A stretch of DNA of 64,000 nt, from assembly GCF_002575655.3 (NCBI RefSeq), contig NC_053037.3, positions 248,095,135 through 248,159,134 on the forward strand, read 5' to 3'. The number at the start of each line of letters is the position of its first letter. Position 1 is the stretch's first letter. A model generated the notes under the pieces. The model did not search any database. It was not told the DNA's origin and saw nothing but the letters and a program-made list of their open reading frames with translations. Positions 1-9,522 of the stretch are shown here, piece after piece. This DNA is from Aegilops tauschii subsp. strangulata (taxonomy: Eukaryota > Streptophyta > Magnoliopsida > Poales > Poaceae). The translations under genes were made by a program, and so were the position numbers.

Positions 1-333
1 AGCGTGGGGCCCGGATGTCCGGCCCGATGATTCCAGATCGGGATTTGGACTTCAAAACTCGATTTGGGGCGGAAATTGATGATTTTGGGGTCAAAATTGA
101 TGAGATTTCATGAATGGAAGGTGGGGAAAATTGGGGAGATTCTAGATCCACTCAAAACCAAGCAAATCCATGGATCAAAATCAACAAAACATCATCAAAC
201 CAACAAATCATAAAAAAATTGGGGGCTATTTTTGGTGGGGATTTTTGAATTTGGGGAAGAACACAACAAAATCAAGCTAGAAAACGGTGGGAGGGACTCC
301 AAATACGTGATAAACGTGGCTCATGATACCATA
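1..333 (-). mobile_element. Leader of a minus-strand Ty3/gypsy element (runs off window start)
   Basis: Read on the minus strand this follows the LTR end at 334. It begins with a tRNA-Met-like primer site (TGGTATCATGAGCC), then an untranslated leader. It matches the plus-strand leader at 1715-2000 in order: the same CTAGCTTGATTTTGTTG start, the same CCCCACCAAAAATAGCCCC stretch and the same turn into CCGGACATCCGG palindromes (positions 1-30). It is therefore the leader of a second, diverged member of the 719-8295 family. Its coding part lies outside the window. Confidence 0.8.
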
Positions 334-718
334 TGATATGGGGGCTAACCCGGTGTAGGCCGATCTTTCACGATTGGAGTGGATTCCCTCGAAGAACACG
401 ATGAACACGGGGAAGAACGGGGAGAAATCACAAGGGGAAACACTCAAGAACAAGTCCAATCACACATCCACTAGACAATCAAACACACAAGATCCACAAG
501 GTACATGAACAACAAAGGGAAAGATACAAGGTAAAGTTCATCTCCATGAGGAGGTCTTGATGATATCCTAGACGGATCTTCCCATGAAGGTGTCTTGAAT
601 CCAAGGTGGATCTTCTCCGTAGAGGCCGCGGTCTCTCTCGATGGAGTAGATCCGTATGGATGAGCAAAGCTCTATCTCAAATGAGCTAATCCTTTGCTAA
701 CCCTAACTAGAGGAAGGG
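334..718 (-). mobile_element. 5' LTR of the host gypsy element, distal (R/U5) part
   Basis: The minus-strand sequence parallels the 3' third of the LTR at 719-1714, including TTTAGCTCATTTGAGATAGA, the GGAGAAGATCCACC block and the GATCGGCC stretch near the end. It ends in ...CATATCA at 334, followed directly by the primer site. It is interrupted at 718 by the 719-8295 element. Its other part is 8301-8929, giving a rebuilt LTR of about 1.01 kb. Confidence 0.8.
714..718. repeat. Target-site duplication AAGGG (pair at 8296-8300)
   Basis: AAGGG stands directly before the TGATGCGGA start of the LTR at 719 and directly after the ...TACATCA end at 8295. A perfect 5 bp duplication proves that 719-8295 is one insertion event in the host LTR. 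Confidence 0.92.
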
Positions 719-1714
719 TGATGCGGAGCATCCTTCGGTCATCCCCATGGACCTACCATCGTCTCATCAAGCACCAAGAGGACTCATGACACGAGCACGA
801 GCTAGAGCTCTCGAGACCGAGGTGACATCCTTCCTTAGTGATATTACATATGATCCACTCGAGACATGGCTACTACCTCAAACAAAAATGTTATGCATGC
901 TCAGGTACCTAGAAGACCCTCGCGGAGATGCACTTGAAGACGGCCAAGTCGCCAAGTCCAGGGATGAAGAGAACCAACGGAACGATGCAAGATCACCTTC
1001 CAGGCCCCGGACATCCGGCCAAGACCCCGGACATCCGGCCCCTGGAGCGACCACATCAGCAGCAGCCCAGACGCCCAAGTCTACAGGGCCCGGACATCCG
1101 GCGTCCAGCTCGGACATCCGGCCCCAGCACGGAAATCCGGCCAGAAGCCCGGTCATCCGGCGCCACGCTACAGAACCTACAGAAACTGAGCCCTCCAGCC
1201 CGGACATCCGGCCGCCAAGCCCGGACATCCGGCCCCTAGGGAAGGCCCGGACATCCGGCCCCCCTGTTTGCGCACAGTAAAGGGCCGAGGCCCGTGTACC
1301 CCTTCGACCCCCTAGACTATATATACTCCTTCTCCCCCATCTTTCTAGGGTTAGCATTGGTTTAGCTCATTTGAGATAGAGCATTGCTCATCCGTACCGG
1401 ATCTACTCCTCGTGAGGGACCGCACCTCTTCGGAGAAGATCCACCCGGATTCAAGACCTCCAATCGGAGAAGACCATCAAGACCTCCTCACGGAGAAGAA
1501 CGGTTACCTTTGTATCGTCCCTTATTGACTTTGGATCTCGTGTTACTTTGTGCCTCGATGATCTAGCACTTGTGTGATCATATTCGTGTCGGTTGAGTGT
1601 TTCTCTTGTTTCCCCTCGTGATTTCCCTCGTGTTCTTCTGCGCGTTCTTCGTGTTCCTCGTAGGGATACTCTCCAAACGTGAAAGTCGTCCCCATAGGGA
1701 TCCGCCCTACATCA
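719..1714 (+). mobile_element. 5' LTR (996 bp)
   Basis: Begins TGATGCGGAGC and ends CCCTACATCA. The first 560 bp carry the C-terminal coding extension seen downstream of pol (MDLPSSHQAPRG at 747), followed by CCGGACATCCGG palindromes (1007-1262). A TATA box (CTATATATACT, 1317-1327) marks the U3/R region. U5 ends directly before the primer site at 1715. It is 20 bp longer than the 3' LTR, largely through copy number in the palindromic array. Confidence 0.9.
1007..1262 (+). repeat. Array of CCGGACATCCGG near-palindromes in the LTR (5' copy)
   Basis: About ten copies or variants of CCGGACATCCGG occur at irregular spacing, usually within CCCGGACATCCGGCCC. Each unit is an imperfect palindrome with CCGGA/TCCGG arms around a CA centre. 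The equivalent array in the 3' LTR (about 7607-7845) has a different copy number and arrangement. The region lies directly upstream of the TATA box at 1317, where enhancer-like repeats are common in LTRs. The repeats overlap the end of the C-terminal reading frame and translate as a Pro/Gly/Arg-rich tail. Confidence 0.9.
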
Positions 1715-2501
1715 TCTTGGTATCATGAGCCACGTTGATCACGTTTTTGGAGCACCTACCCCGTGTTTTCTAGCTTGATTTTGTTGTTTTCGTCCTAAAT
1801 CCGAAAATCCCCACCAAAAATAGCCCCAATTTTTTTTGTGATTTGTTGGTATGATGAAGTTTTGTTGGATTTGATCCACGGATCTGCTTTACATCGAGTG
1901 GATCTAGCTTTTCCCCATCTTATCCACAATTTCCGTCCACAATTTCGTCCAAATTTTGCCCCGGAGTTGCCCTTTTCCCGTGGAGATCATCGTGTTCGTC
2001 CTCGATCCAGGAGCCCGGACATCCGCCCGAGTCCCCAGACATCAGGCGTCCCGGACATCCGGCCACTGGCCCGGACATCCGGCCCCTGGCAGCAGCAGCT
2101 CCATCCCCCACGCCCTTTTCCGCCTAGTTTCACCAAATCTTGCCCCGGTGCCCACGCATACTTCCGCATACCACCACCGCTTTCCACAAGCAACACCGCC
2201 GCTCACCGCTACCTCCTATGACGGTTTTGACACATTTTGGTCTTTGAGATTTTGAGTTGTGGTTCTCGTGTCCTATTCTGTTTCGGCTATATAGGTACAG
2301 TTCGACATCATCATCATCACAGCTCATCTTCGCAAAGGACTCATCATCGCCAAGGACGGTAACCTCGATGACATCTTTGTCATACCATGCAATTTGCTTT
2401 GATAACCCCATGGCCTTACATTTGCGTAGCTTACCCATCGAGACTAGCCATTGAGTATTGCCGGCAACGTGACTTGTGCACATTAGTGATCCCACTTATC
2501 C
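1715..2501 (+). other. Primer site and untranslated leader; gag N-terminus missing
   Basis: TTGGTATCATGAGCC (1717-1731) fits a tRNA-Met primer site with a small insertion relative to TGGTATCAGAGCC. The leader follows, with four more CCGGACATCCGG-like units at about 2008-2090. No gag N-terminal reading frame is present: sequence recognisable as gag starts abruptly around 2505. Complete relatives carry roughly 300 or more residues before that point (compare 56466 downward on the minus strand). A deletion or a replaced segment between about 2200 and 2505 is the likely cause. Confidence 0.75.
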
Positions 2502-4820
2502 ATGATACGAGCCAATGCCAAAGAAGATGATGAGCAAACTATGGCACGTTTCTTGAATGGGCTCAATCATCCCATCAAGAAGATTGCCGACTTCCAACCC
2601 TACGCCAACCTCATTGAGCTCGTACATCAAGCTACCAAGGCCGAACGTCAAGTGCAAGATGACTTCAAGTACGCCAAGTACTCATCCAAGAACTACGGCT
2701 CCTCCAACTTCCAAGCTTCAACGACTCCACCTCATACCTCAAGCAACGACGACAAATCAAGTCACAAGAAACCTTCGACAAACTCAAGTCGTCCTCAACC
2801 TATTACAAGCAACTTCAAGCCGCGTGCTTCATCATCTACTCCAACCGATGAGACCGTCAAGACAAGCTCCTTCAAGTGTTTTACTTGCGGCGGTCGAGGC
2901 CACAAGTCCTTCGAGGGCACCAACAAGCGCACCATGATCCTCAACGACGACGGCACCTATGACTCAATGAGTGAAGGAGAAATAGAAGCCCTTGAGCAAG
3001 TGGACATGCACCGGCAAGTGAACAATGACGACGAAGATGATCAAGTCTTTTGTGATGAAGATTCAAGCCCCGCTCTTGTTGTCTCCAAGGTCTTGACTCT
3101 TCAACATCAAAAAGAAGAAGACCAACGATGCCATATCTTCCACACAAAGGCCAGCATCAATGGAAGGTCCATCAAAGTCATCATCGATGGAGGGAGTTGC
3201 CATAACTTAGCAAGTGAAGAACTATGCTCCAAGCTCCAATTGGTAAAGATGAAGCACCCGCACCCATACAAGGTTCAATGGCTAAGCGACACCGGCACAA
3301 TCCAAGTCGACCATAGGGTACAAGTCTCTTTGAAAATCAGAGCCTATGAAGACACTTTGGAGTGTGATGTCCTTCCGATGACCGTTTGCCACCTCCTTCT
3401 TGGACGGCCATGGCAATATGACCGAGGTGTCATCCACAACGGACGCACAAACCACTATAGCTTCAAGATGAAAGGGAAGGAATATGTGCTACGACCTATG
3501 TCTCCTAGTCAAGTGATAGCCGACAAGCAAGCCACCCATCGCGGGGAGAAGAGTGAGAAAGTGAACCACCACAAAGTGAGTGAGAGCCACAAGCCAAACT
3601 TGAGCGCCTCTTCGCCTAGAGAGAAAAACCTAGTCCTTGTTGCCACCAAAAGTGAGATGAGAGAAGTGTGTGAGAACCCATCGAGTGTTATGCACTTTGT
3701 CCTAGTGTGCAAGGATGGGGAACCAAAAACTTACACATCTCACGATCTACCTCTAGAGTTTCAATCTCTTTTGCAGGAATTCCAAGATGTTTTTCCCGAT
3801 GAGCTACCTCCGGGTCTACCTCCTTTACGAGGCATTGAGCATAGAATCGACCTCATCCCCGGAGCACCTCTACCAAACAAAGCTCCATACCGCGTCAACC
3901 CCGAAGAAACTAAGGAAATCCAACGACAAGTACAACAACTCATCGACAACGGTCATGTACGTGAAAGCTTAAGCCCTTGTGCCATTCCCGTTATACTTGT
4001 TCCTAAGCAAGATGGAAGTTATCGCATGTGTTCCGATTATAGACCCATAAATGCTATTACCGTGCGTTATAGGCATCCCATTCCTCGCTTAAATGATATG
4101 CTTGATGAACTTAGCGGTGCCACAATTTTCTCAAAAATTGATCTTAAAAGTGGTTATTATCAAATCCGCATACAAGAGGGTGATGAATGGAAGACCGCTT
4201 TCAAAACAAAATTTGGTTTGTATGAGTGGTTGGTTATGCCTATGGGTTTATCGAAATCTCCCGGTACTTTCATGCGTCTTATGCATTTTGTGCTTCGACC
4301 TTACATTGGAGTCTTTGTTGTTGTTTACTTTGATGATATTCTTGTGTTTAGTAAATCCATGAAAGAGCATCTCAAGCATGTTAGGGCTGTTTTGCAAATG
4401 CTTCGCAAGGAACGTCTTTATGCCAACATGAAAAAGTGCACATTTGGAGTTGACAAGTTGGTTTTCTTGGGTTTTGTTGTCTCTTCCAAGGGTGTCCATG
4501 TTGATGAAGCTAAAATTGAAGCTATTAAAACTTGGCCCCAACCAACCAATTTGCAACAAAAGCGTAGCTTTCTTGGCCTTGCGGGTTTTTATTGTCGCTT
4601 TGTGAAAGATTTTAGCACTATTGCCGCCCCTTTGCATGCCTTGAGTAAGAAGAATGCTCCTTTCATTTGGGGATCTTTGCAATCCACCGCTTTTGATGAG
4701 CTCAAGTCTTTGCTTACTCATGCTCCGATTCTTGCTTTGCCCAACTTTGACAAAACTTTTGAGGTTCATTGTGATGCAAGTGGTACCGGAATTGGCGGAG
4801 TTTTGATGCAAGAGAAATGA
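2502..4820 (+). pseudogene. pol: gag (partial)-protease-reverse transcriptase, 772 codons, ends at a premature stop
   Basis: Order: the tail of the gag capsid domain (FLNGLNHPIKK, residue 22 on), a linker, a zinc knuckle CFTCGGRGH whose fourth ligand is Gly139 (GGC at 2916) instead of Cys, an aspartic protease with VIIDGGS (Asp229), then reverse transcriptase with the catalytic YFDD box at residues 609-612 (4326-4337). The frame reaches early RNase H (HCDASGTGIGG) and stops at TGA 4818-4820. The downstream sequence continues in the same frame with AIAYFTEKL, so the TGA is a nonsense mutation, probably from a CGA codon. The Met at 2502 is only the first Met after the truncation, not a real gag start. 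The product would have copied element RNA in virus-like particles. Confidence 0.9.
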
Positions 4821-5896
4821 GCCATTGCATATTTTACTGAAAAACTCTGCGGTGCTCAACTAAACTACCCCATCTATGACAAAGAATTGTATGCCTTAGT
4901 GCGTGTGCTACATGTTTGGGAGCATTACCTTCGTCCTCATGAGTTTGTCATCCATACCGATCATGAAACGCTTAAATACTTAAAAGGTCAAACTAAGTTG
5001 AACAAGCGCCATGCCAAATGGAGTGAATTTATTGAATCTTTCCCCTATGTGATCAAGTATATTAAGGGCAAGGAAAATGTAGTTGCGGATGCACTTTCAC
5101 GCATATGCATGCTCGTCACTCAACTTGAGTTGAATGTTATTGGCTTTGAGCACATAAAAGACTTGTATGCTAATGACCCATCTTTTCCTATTCCTTATGC
5201 TAAATGTTTGACGCATACATCTTGGGAACGATATTACATCAAGGATGGTTATCTTATGAGAGCTAACAAACTTTGCATACCCGAGTCTTCTCTTCGTTTG
5301 TTGCTTTTGCAAGAATCTCATGGAAGAGGACTAATGGGACATTTTGGACGCGACAAGACACATGCTACGCTCTCCAAGAACTATTTTTGGCCAAAGATGT
5401 TTCGCGACGTCAACCGCTTCACCAACCGATGTTCTACATGTCGCAAAGCTAAGTCTAAAGCTCAATCTCATGGCCTTTACATGCCACTTCCAATTCCATA
5501 TCAACCATGGGAAGATATTAGCATGTATTTTGTGCTTGGTTTGCCTAGGACTAGAAATGGAAAGGACTCGGTGTTTGTTGTTGTGGACCGCTTCTCTAAA
5601 ATGGCACATTTCATTCCTTGCAACAAGATAGACGATGCTTCACATGTTGCCAATCTCTTTTGTAGGGAAATCTTGCGTCTTCATGGAGTGCCAAAGACGA
5701 TTGTCTCAGACCGTCACGTCAAGTTCTTGAGTTACTTTTGGAAGACCTTGTGCGCCAAGCTCGGAATCAAGCTTTTGTTCTCTTCGGCATACCATCCACA
5801 AACCGACGGCCAAACGGAGGTGACGAACCGCACGCTCTCCACTCTACTACGCGTGTTGATAAAGAAGAACATCAAGGAGTGGGAGGAGTGCCTACC
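4821..5896 (+). pseudogene. pol: RNase H and integrase N-terminal two-thirds, cut by the solo LTR
   Basis: This continues the previous frame after the stop. RNase H carries [12 protein letters not shown] and ADALSR. An HHCC zinc-binding domain (GHFG...CSTC) follows, then the integrase core. The first Asp of the DDE triad is expected in the common SMDF motif; here the codon at 5526-5528 is TAT, giving SMYF. The second Asp (SDR) and the Glu (GQTEV) remain. The reading frame is broken after WEECLP by the inserted LTR at 5897 and resumes at 6814. Integrase joins element DNA to the chromosome. With the nonsense codon at 4818 and the Asp change it would be inactive even without the insertion. Confidence 0.88.
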
Positions 5897-6813
5897 TGAT
5901 AGAGGCTAAGGTGTCCCGTCTTTCGATAAGATGATGGATATCGCTTTGGTGGAAGTCGACTTTGACGATCCGACTACGAACGTGCGAGGACGTCGCGCCT
6001 TAGCAATCGCTAAACCAACTCCGAGAGGTTATTGACCACGCCGGAGCACGATCAACCTGACCACGAGGGTCTGTTTCCTGCGAGCAAACGAAGAACAAGC
6101 AAGAAACTGAGATTGCAATCTGGATATTGCGAATATAAGATGAAAGCTTTATTGATCAAGGTGGGGTTCTGTGACGCCTTTGTCTGGTCGTTGAACACAA
6201 ACGAAGTACGCGAAGTTGCAGCTATGGCGAACGTTTAATCTAAACAAAACCCAAAGTCTAAACGACGCCCTAAGGGCTGTATATATGGAGGAAGAGGGGG
6301 GAATTTCGTGGCCCTTGGGGAAGGGGTCTGAAACCAACCCTATCTCTTATTTCCCCACACATACGGACTCTAAAAACAGCCTATACTCAAGTATTTCAAA
6401 ATTACATGGGCCTGGCCCAATAATAAGGTGACGCAGCACCTAGAATAGCCTCTGGACGAAAGTTATGAAGTAGCATCTTGTATATTTCGTCCAAGGCTTC
6501 ATGCACGCATTATGGTGGCTTCAACGTCCTGAAATCATCACTTGTAACTCCGTTCTTATTCCCCATGCGCATGCCATCATCTCCATGCTTGTTCTTGCTC
6601 TAATGTTCATCCTTCTCAAAGCTAGGCCCTTCATTTGTAAGCAAAACAAATGTATCCAATTTAGGCAGCATCATATTCTCATGAACATTAGAATCATTAC
6701 CAAGAAACGAAAGTACCTGGTAATTTAATTGGCGTGTGCGAGCTCTAGTAATTGGTCCAGTATGTATAGCAGCAGGGGCTGTGGGTGTAACAATGGTATT
6801 GATGTCCTCATCA
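5897..6813 (-). mobile_element. Solo LTR (917 bp) of the 50730-58531 gypsy family
   Basis: On the plus strand it reads TGATAGAGGC...CCTCATCA, flanked by a perfect CTACC duplication (5892-5896 and 6814-6818). Length and sequence match the LTRs at 50730-51646 and 57615-58531. No internal domain or second LTR is present, so this is a solo LTR left by recombination between the LTRs of a full insertion. Transcription sense of the family is on the minus strand. Confidence 0.93.
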
Positions 6814-7770
6814 CTACCTATCGCCGAGTACGCCTATAATCATGCACGACATTCGACTACCGGCAAGTCCCCCTTTGAGGTCGTCTACGGCTTCAACCCG
6901 TTGTCCCCATTGGACATTCGTCCTCTACCACTACAAGAGCGCACAAACATGGACGCGAGTGCCCGAGTCAACTACCTCAAGAAGATGCATGAAGATACAA
7001 GGAAAACCATCGAGCGCCAAGTCCAACGACTCGCGACCCAGCTCAACGACAACAAGCAACCCATGATATTCAATGTTGGAGATCTTGTGTGGCTACAGCT
7101 TCGCAAGGACCGCTTCCCCAACGAACGCGAGTCCAAGCTTCTACCACGAGCCGATGGACCATTCAAGGTGCTTGCACGCTACAACAACAACGCTTACAAG
7201 ATCGACATCCCACGCGACAAGTACTCCGTGAGTGACATCTTCAACATCAAAGATCTCTCCCCGTACCATGGTGATGAGGATTTCGATCCGAGGTCGGATC
7301 TTTCCCAAGGGAGGGGAGATGATGCGGATCATCCTTCGGTCATCCCCATGGACCTACCATCGTCTCATCAAGCACCAAGAGGACCCATGACACGAGCACG
7401 AGCTAGAGCTCTCGAGACCGAGGTGACATCCTTCCTTAGTGATATTACATATGATCCACTCGAGACATGGTTACTACCTCAAACAGAAATGCTATGCATG
7501 CTCAGGTACCTAGAAGACCATCGCGGAGATGCACTTGAAGACGGCCAAGTCGCCAAGTCCAGGGATGAAGAGAACCAACGGAACGATGCAAGATCACCTT
7601 CTAGGCCCCGGACATCCGGCCAAGACCCCGGACATCCGGCCCCTGGAGCGACCACATCAGCAGCAGCCCTGACGCCCAAGTCTACAGGGCCCGGACATCC
7701 GACGTCCAGCCCGGACATCCGGCCCCAGCCCGGACATCCGGCGCCACGCTACAGAACCTACAGAAGCTGA
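6814..7770 (+). pseudogene. pol: Integrase C-terminal part and C-terminal extension into the 3' LTR
   Basis: After the CTACC duplication the frame resumes with YAYNHARHSTTGKSPFEVVYG, the normal continuation of the integrase core. The C-terminal domain (VGDLVWLQLRKDRFP) and the GPF/Y motif GPFKVLARYNNNAYKID follow. The frame runs through the purine tract at 7307 and about 450 nt into the LTR, giving a tail with PMTRARARALETE and then Pro/Arg-rich residues made by the palindromic array. A coding extension into the 3' LTR is known for some grass chromoviruses (CRM type); whether the tail works the same way here is unknown. Confidence 0.85.
7307..7319 (+). promoter_or_regulatory. Polypurine tract
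   Basis: AAGGGAGGGGAGA stands directly before the 3' LTR. This is the usual site where plus-strand DNA synthesis is primed. Confidence 0.85.
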
Positions 7771-8295
7771 GCCCTCCAGCCCGGACATCCGGCCCCTTGG
7801 GAAGGCCCGGACATTCGGCCCGTCGCCCGGACATCCGGCCCCCCTGTCTGCGCACAGTAAAGGGCCGAGGCCCGTGTACCCCTTCGACCCCCTAGACTAT
7901 ATATACTCCTTCTCCCCCATCTTTCTAGGGTTAGCATCGGTTTAGCTCATTTGAGATAGAGCATTGCTTATCCGTACCGGATCTACTCCTCATGAGGGAC
8001 CGCACCTCTTCGGAGAAGATCCACCCAGATTCAAGACCTCGAATCGGAGAAGACCATCAAGACCTCCTCACGGAGAAGAACGGTTACCTTTGTATCGTCC
8101 CTTATTGACTTTGGATCTCGTGTTACTTTGTGCCTCGATGATCTAGCACTTGTGTGATCATATTCGTGTCGGTTGAGTGTTTCTCTTGTTTCCCCTCGTG
8201 ATTTCCCTCGTGTTCTTCTGCGTGTTCTTTGTGTTCCTCGTAGGGATACTCTCCAAACGTGAAAGATCGGCCCCATAGGGATCCGCCCTACATCA
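7320..8295 (+). mobile_element. 3' LTR (976 bp)
   Basis: Same ends as the 5' LTR, with a TATA box at 7897-7907. The palindromic array (about 7607-7845) has lost some units present in the 5' LTR and gained a different spacing near its end. Outside the array the two LTRs differ by about 20 substitutions by eye. Confidence 0.9.
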
Positions 8296-8929
8296 AAGGG
8301 GATGGAGTATATATATGCTAGCCCACGAAGGGGTATGGGAGGAGGGGATACATGGGCCTCTGGCCCGGCTGTGCACGCGCAGGTGCCGGATGTCCGGGGC
8401 TTCAGGAGGCGCCGGATGTTTGGGGCTCGGGCCGGATGTCCGGGCTGAGGTGGCCAAACTTCTGGTGCATTCTGTCGTCGATGCCGGATTTCCGAGGGAG
8501 AGGCCGGGTGTTGGCGAGGCGCCGGATGTCCGGGCTCGCGCCGGATGTCCAGCCGCTGAAGCTTGTTCGGTCGTCCGTTGGTGTAGCTATTGGGTGGCTG
8601 CACACGTGCCGGATGTCCGGCCTCTGGCCCGGATGTCTGACCGCTGTAGCTTCAGCAGCTCCGTCTTCTTCCGTCGTCTCCTCCTGGCTTCCCTCGCGGA
8701 TGGTGTAGTTGTTCCTTGGCGCTTGCACTCATCCTCAACATCCGTGAAGCTCCGACAATACCTATGCATGCACATGGGAGAAGTGTCAAGTAGTATACCA
8801 TCCTTGAAGGGGTCAAGTGAGCACGTGTAAAGGAGATGATTCACCTTTGTGTATGTGAAGTAGAGGTCGCGCGTGTCACTTGCCAAACGGACTCTTAGAA
8901 TGGTGTTGTCCATAGGATGCTCCACATCA
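8296..8929 (-). mobile_element. 5' LTR of the host gypsy element, proximal (U3) part
   Basis: The first five bases are the duplicated AAGGG. On the minus strand the LTR starts TGATGTGGAGCATCC at 8929, matching TGATGCGGAGCATCC of the inserted element. It carries a related coding tail (SPMCMHRYCRS beside the relative's TKMLCMLRYLED), a set of CCGGATGTCCGG palindromes (8380-8645) and a TATA-like stretch (AGTATATATATGC, 8307-8319). It continues at 718. The flanking duplication should begin at 8930 (CTTAG); its partner lies outside the window. Confidence 0.82.
8380..8645 (-). repeat. CCGGATGTCCGG near-palindromes in the host LTR
   Basis: About eight copies or variants, at the same place relative to the LTR ends as the arrays at 1007-1262 and 7607-7845. 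The motif is kept between two well-diverged members of the family while spacing and copy number differ. Confidence 0.85.
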
Positions 8930-9440
8930 CTTAGGGCGGCTCTTATTTGGAGGACGGGTCGCTGATTTGGGTGGAAGGTGTTGCGCCGGTGGTCGGGGCA
9001 TGGGGATGTTGACGGACGAGGTGGATGGTGGTCGGGTGTGGATACCTTCATAGATCGACGAGGCCGAGCATCGGGAAGGAGCGTCGTCGACAAGGAGGCG
9101 GCGCTACAAGCAAGAAGTGAAGGTTTGAACATGGAAAGGAAGGCGGAAACAGGGGAAATGTGGCTTTTGATCAGGAGGAGGGGGAGGTGGATATTTTCGT
9201 GGAAGCCAATTTTTTTGGCTTTGTGTAGCGAAAAACTAGCGAGCAAAGTGTCATCAGACACGCCTCTTATTCAGCACTGTGTATGATATGTGAACATCAA
9301 ACGATTCATATAGCTTACCCCGTGTGTGATGAGTTTGAACGTGATTTTTTTGTCTGAATTTCCCTGGTTACAGTGGTCATCCACGTCATTGCATAATTTG
9401 GGTACAAAAAAGAGCCTGCAGCACACACACACACTTCTTA
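8930..9440 (-). other. GC-rich flank of the host element, no assignable gene
   Basis: The minus strand has an open stretch from 9261 down to 8930 (with MFKPSLLACSAASLSTTLL, Ser/Ala/Thr-rich). It runs straight into the LTR at 8929, so part of the long frame is chance. It could be a 5' exon cut by the retrotransposon, but no homology is recognised. A short CA repeat lies at 9421-9434. Confidence 0.3.
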
Positions 9441-9522
9441 ATTGAGCAAGTTCAGCACTTAAACAGAGCTAGCTGACCTAAACGTTACTATAACAAAAGA
9501 ACGACGCTCTAAACAAAGAGTA

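Larger units (their letters stand above)
719..8295 (+). mobile_element. Ty3/gypsy LTR retrotransposon, complete ends, broken coding region
   Basis: Two LTRs (719-1714 and 7320-8295) start TGATGCGGA and end TACATCA. A tRNA-Met-type primer site follows the first and a purine tract precedes the second. The coding order is gag, protease, reverse transcriptase, RNase H, integrase, so this is Ty3/gypsy. A 917 bp solo LTR sits in the integrase; without it and its duplication the element is about 6.65 kb. It cannot move alone: the gag N-terminus is missing, there is a stop at 4818, and a metal-binding Asp of integrase is replaced. By eye the LTRs differ at roughly 20 sites plus length changes in a palindromic array. 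No chromodomain was recognised. The GPF motif and the coding extension into the 3' LTR recall chromoviruses of the CRM/Reina type, but the lineage is uncertain. Confidence 0.9.

Noticed and set aside
1007..1262. CRISPR-like array
   Set aside because: Repeats are short, irregularly spaced and inside an LTR of a plant retrotransposon; spacers are not unique sequences of even length.
878..1357. Minus-strand 159-codon frame across the LTR palindromes, and similar frames at 1920-2196, 7479-7718 and 8352-8708
   Set aside because: They arise because the CCGGACATCCGG repeats are open in several phases on both strands. The plus-strand tail in continuity with pol is the only supported frame.
4818..4820. 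Programmed readthrough of the TGA
   Set aside because: The stop lies inside RNase H, not at a gag-pol boundary, and the element has other lesions. A nonsense mutation is simpler.
6032..6431. Plus-strand frames repeated at 50865, 51049, 57750 and 57934
   Set aside because: They recur only because they lie in the 917 bp LTR, antisense to its transcription. No gene signal.
8587..9261. 224-codon minus-strand frame
   Set aside because: It crosses the LTR boundary at 8929, so it joins unrelated sequence. Only the LTR part matches a relative.
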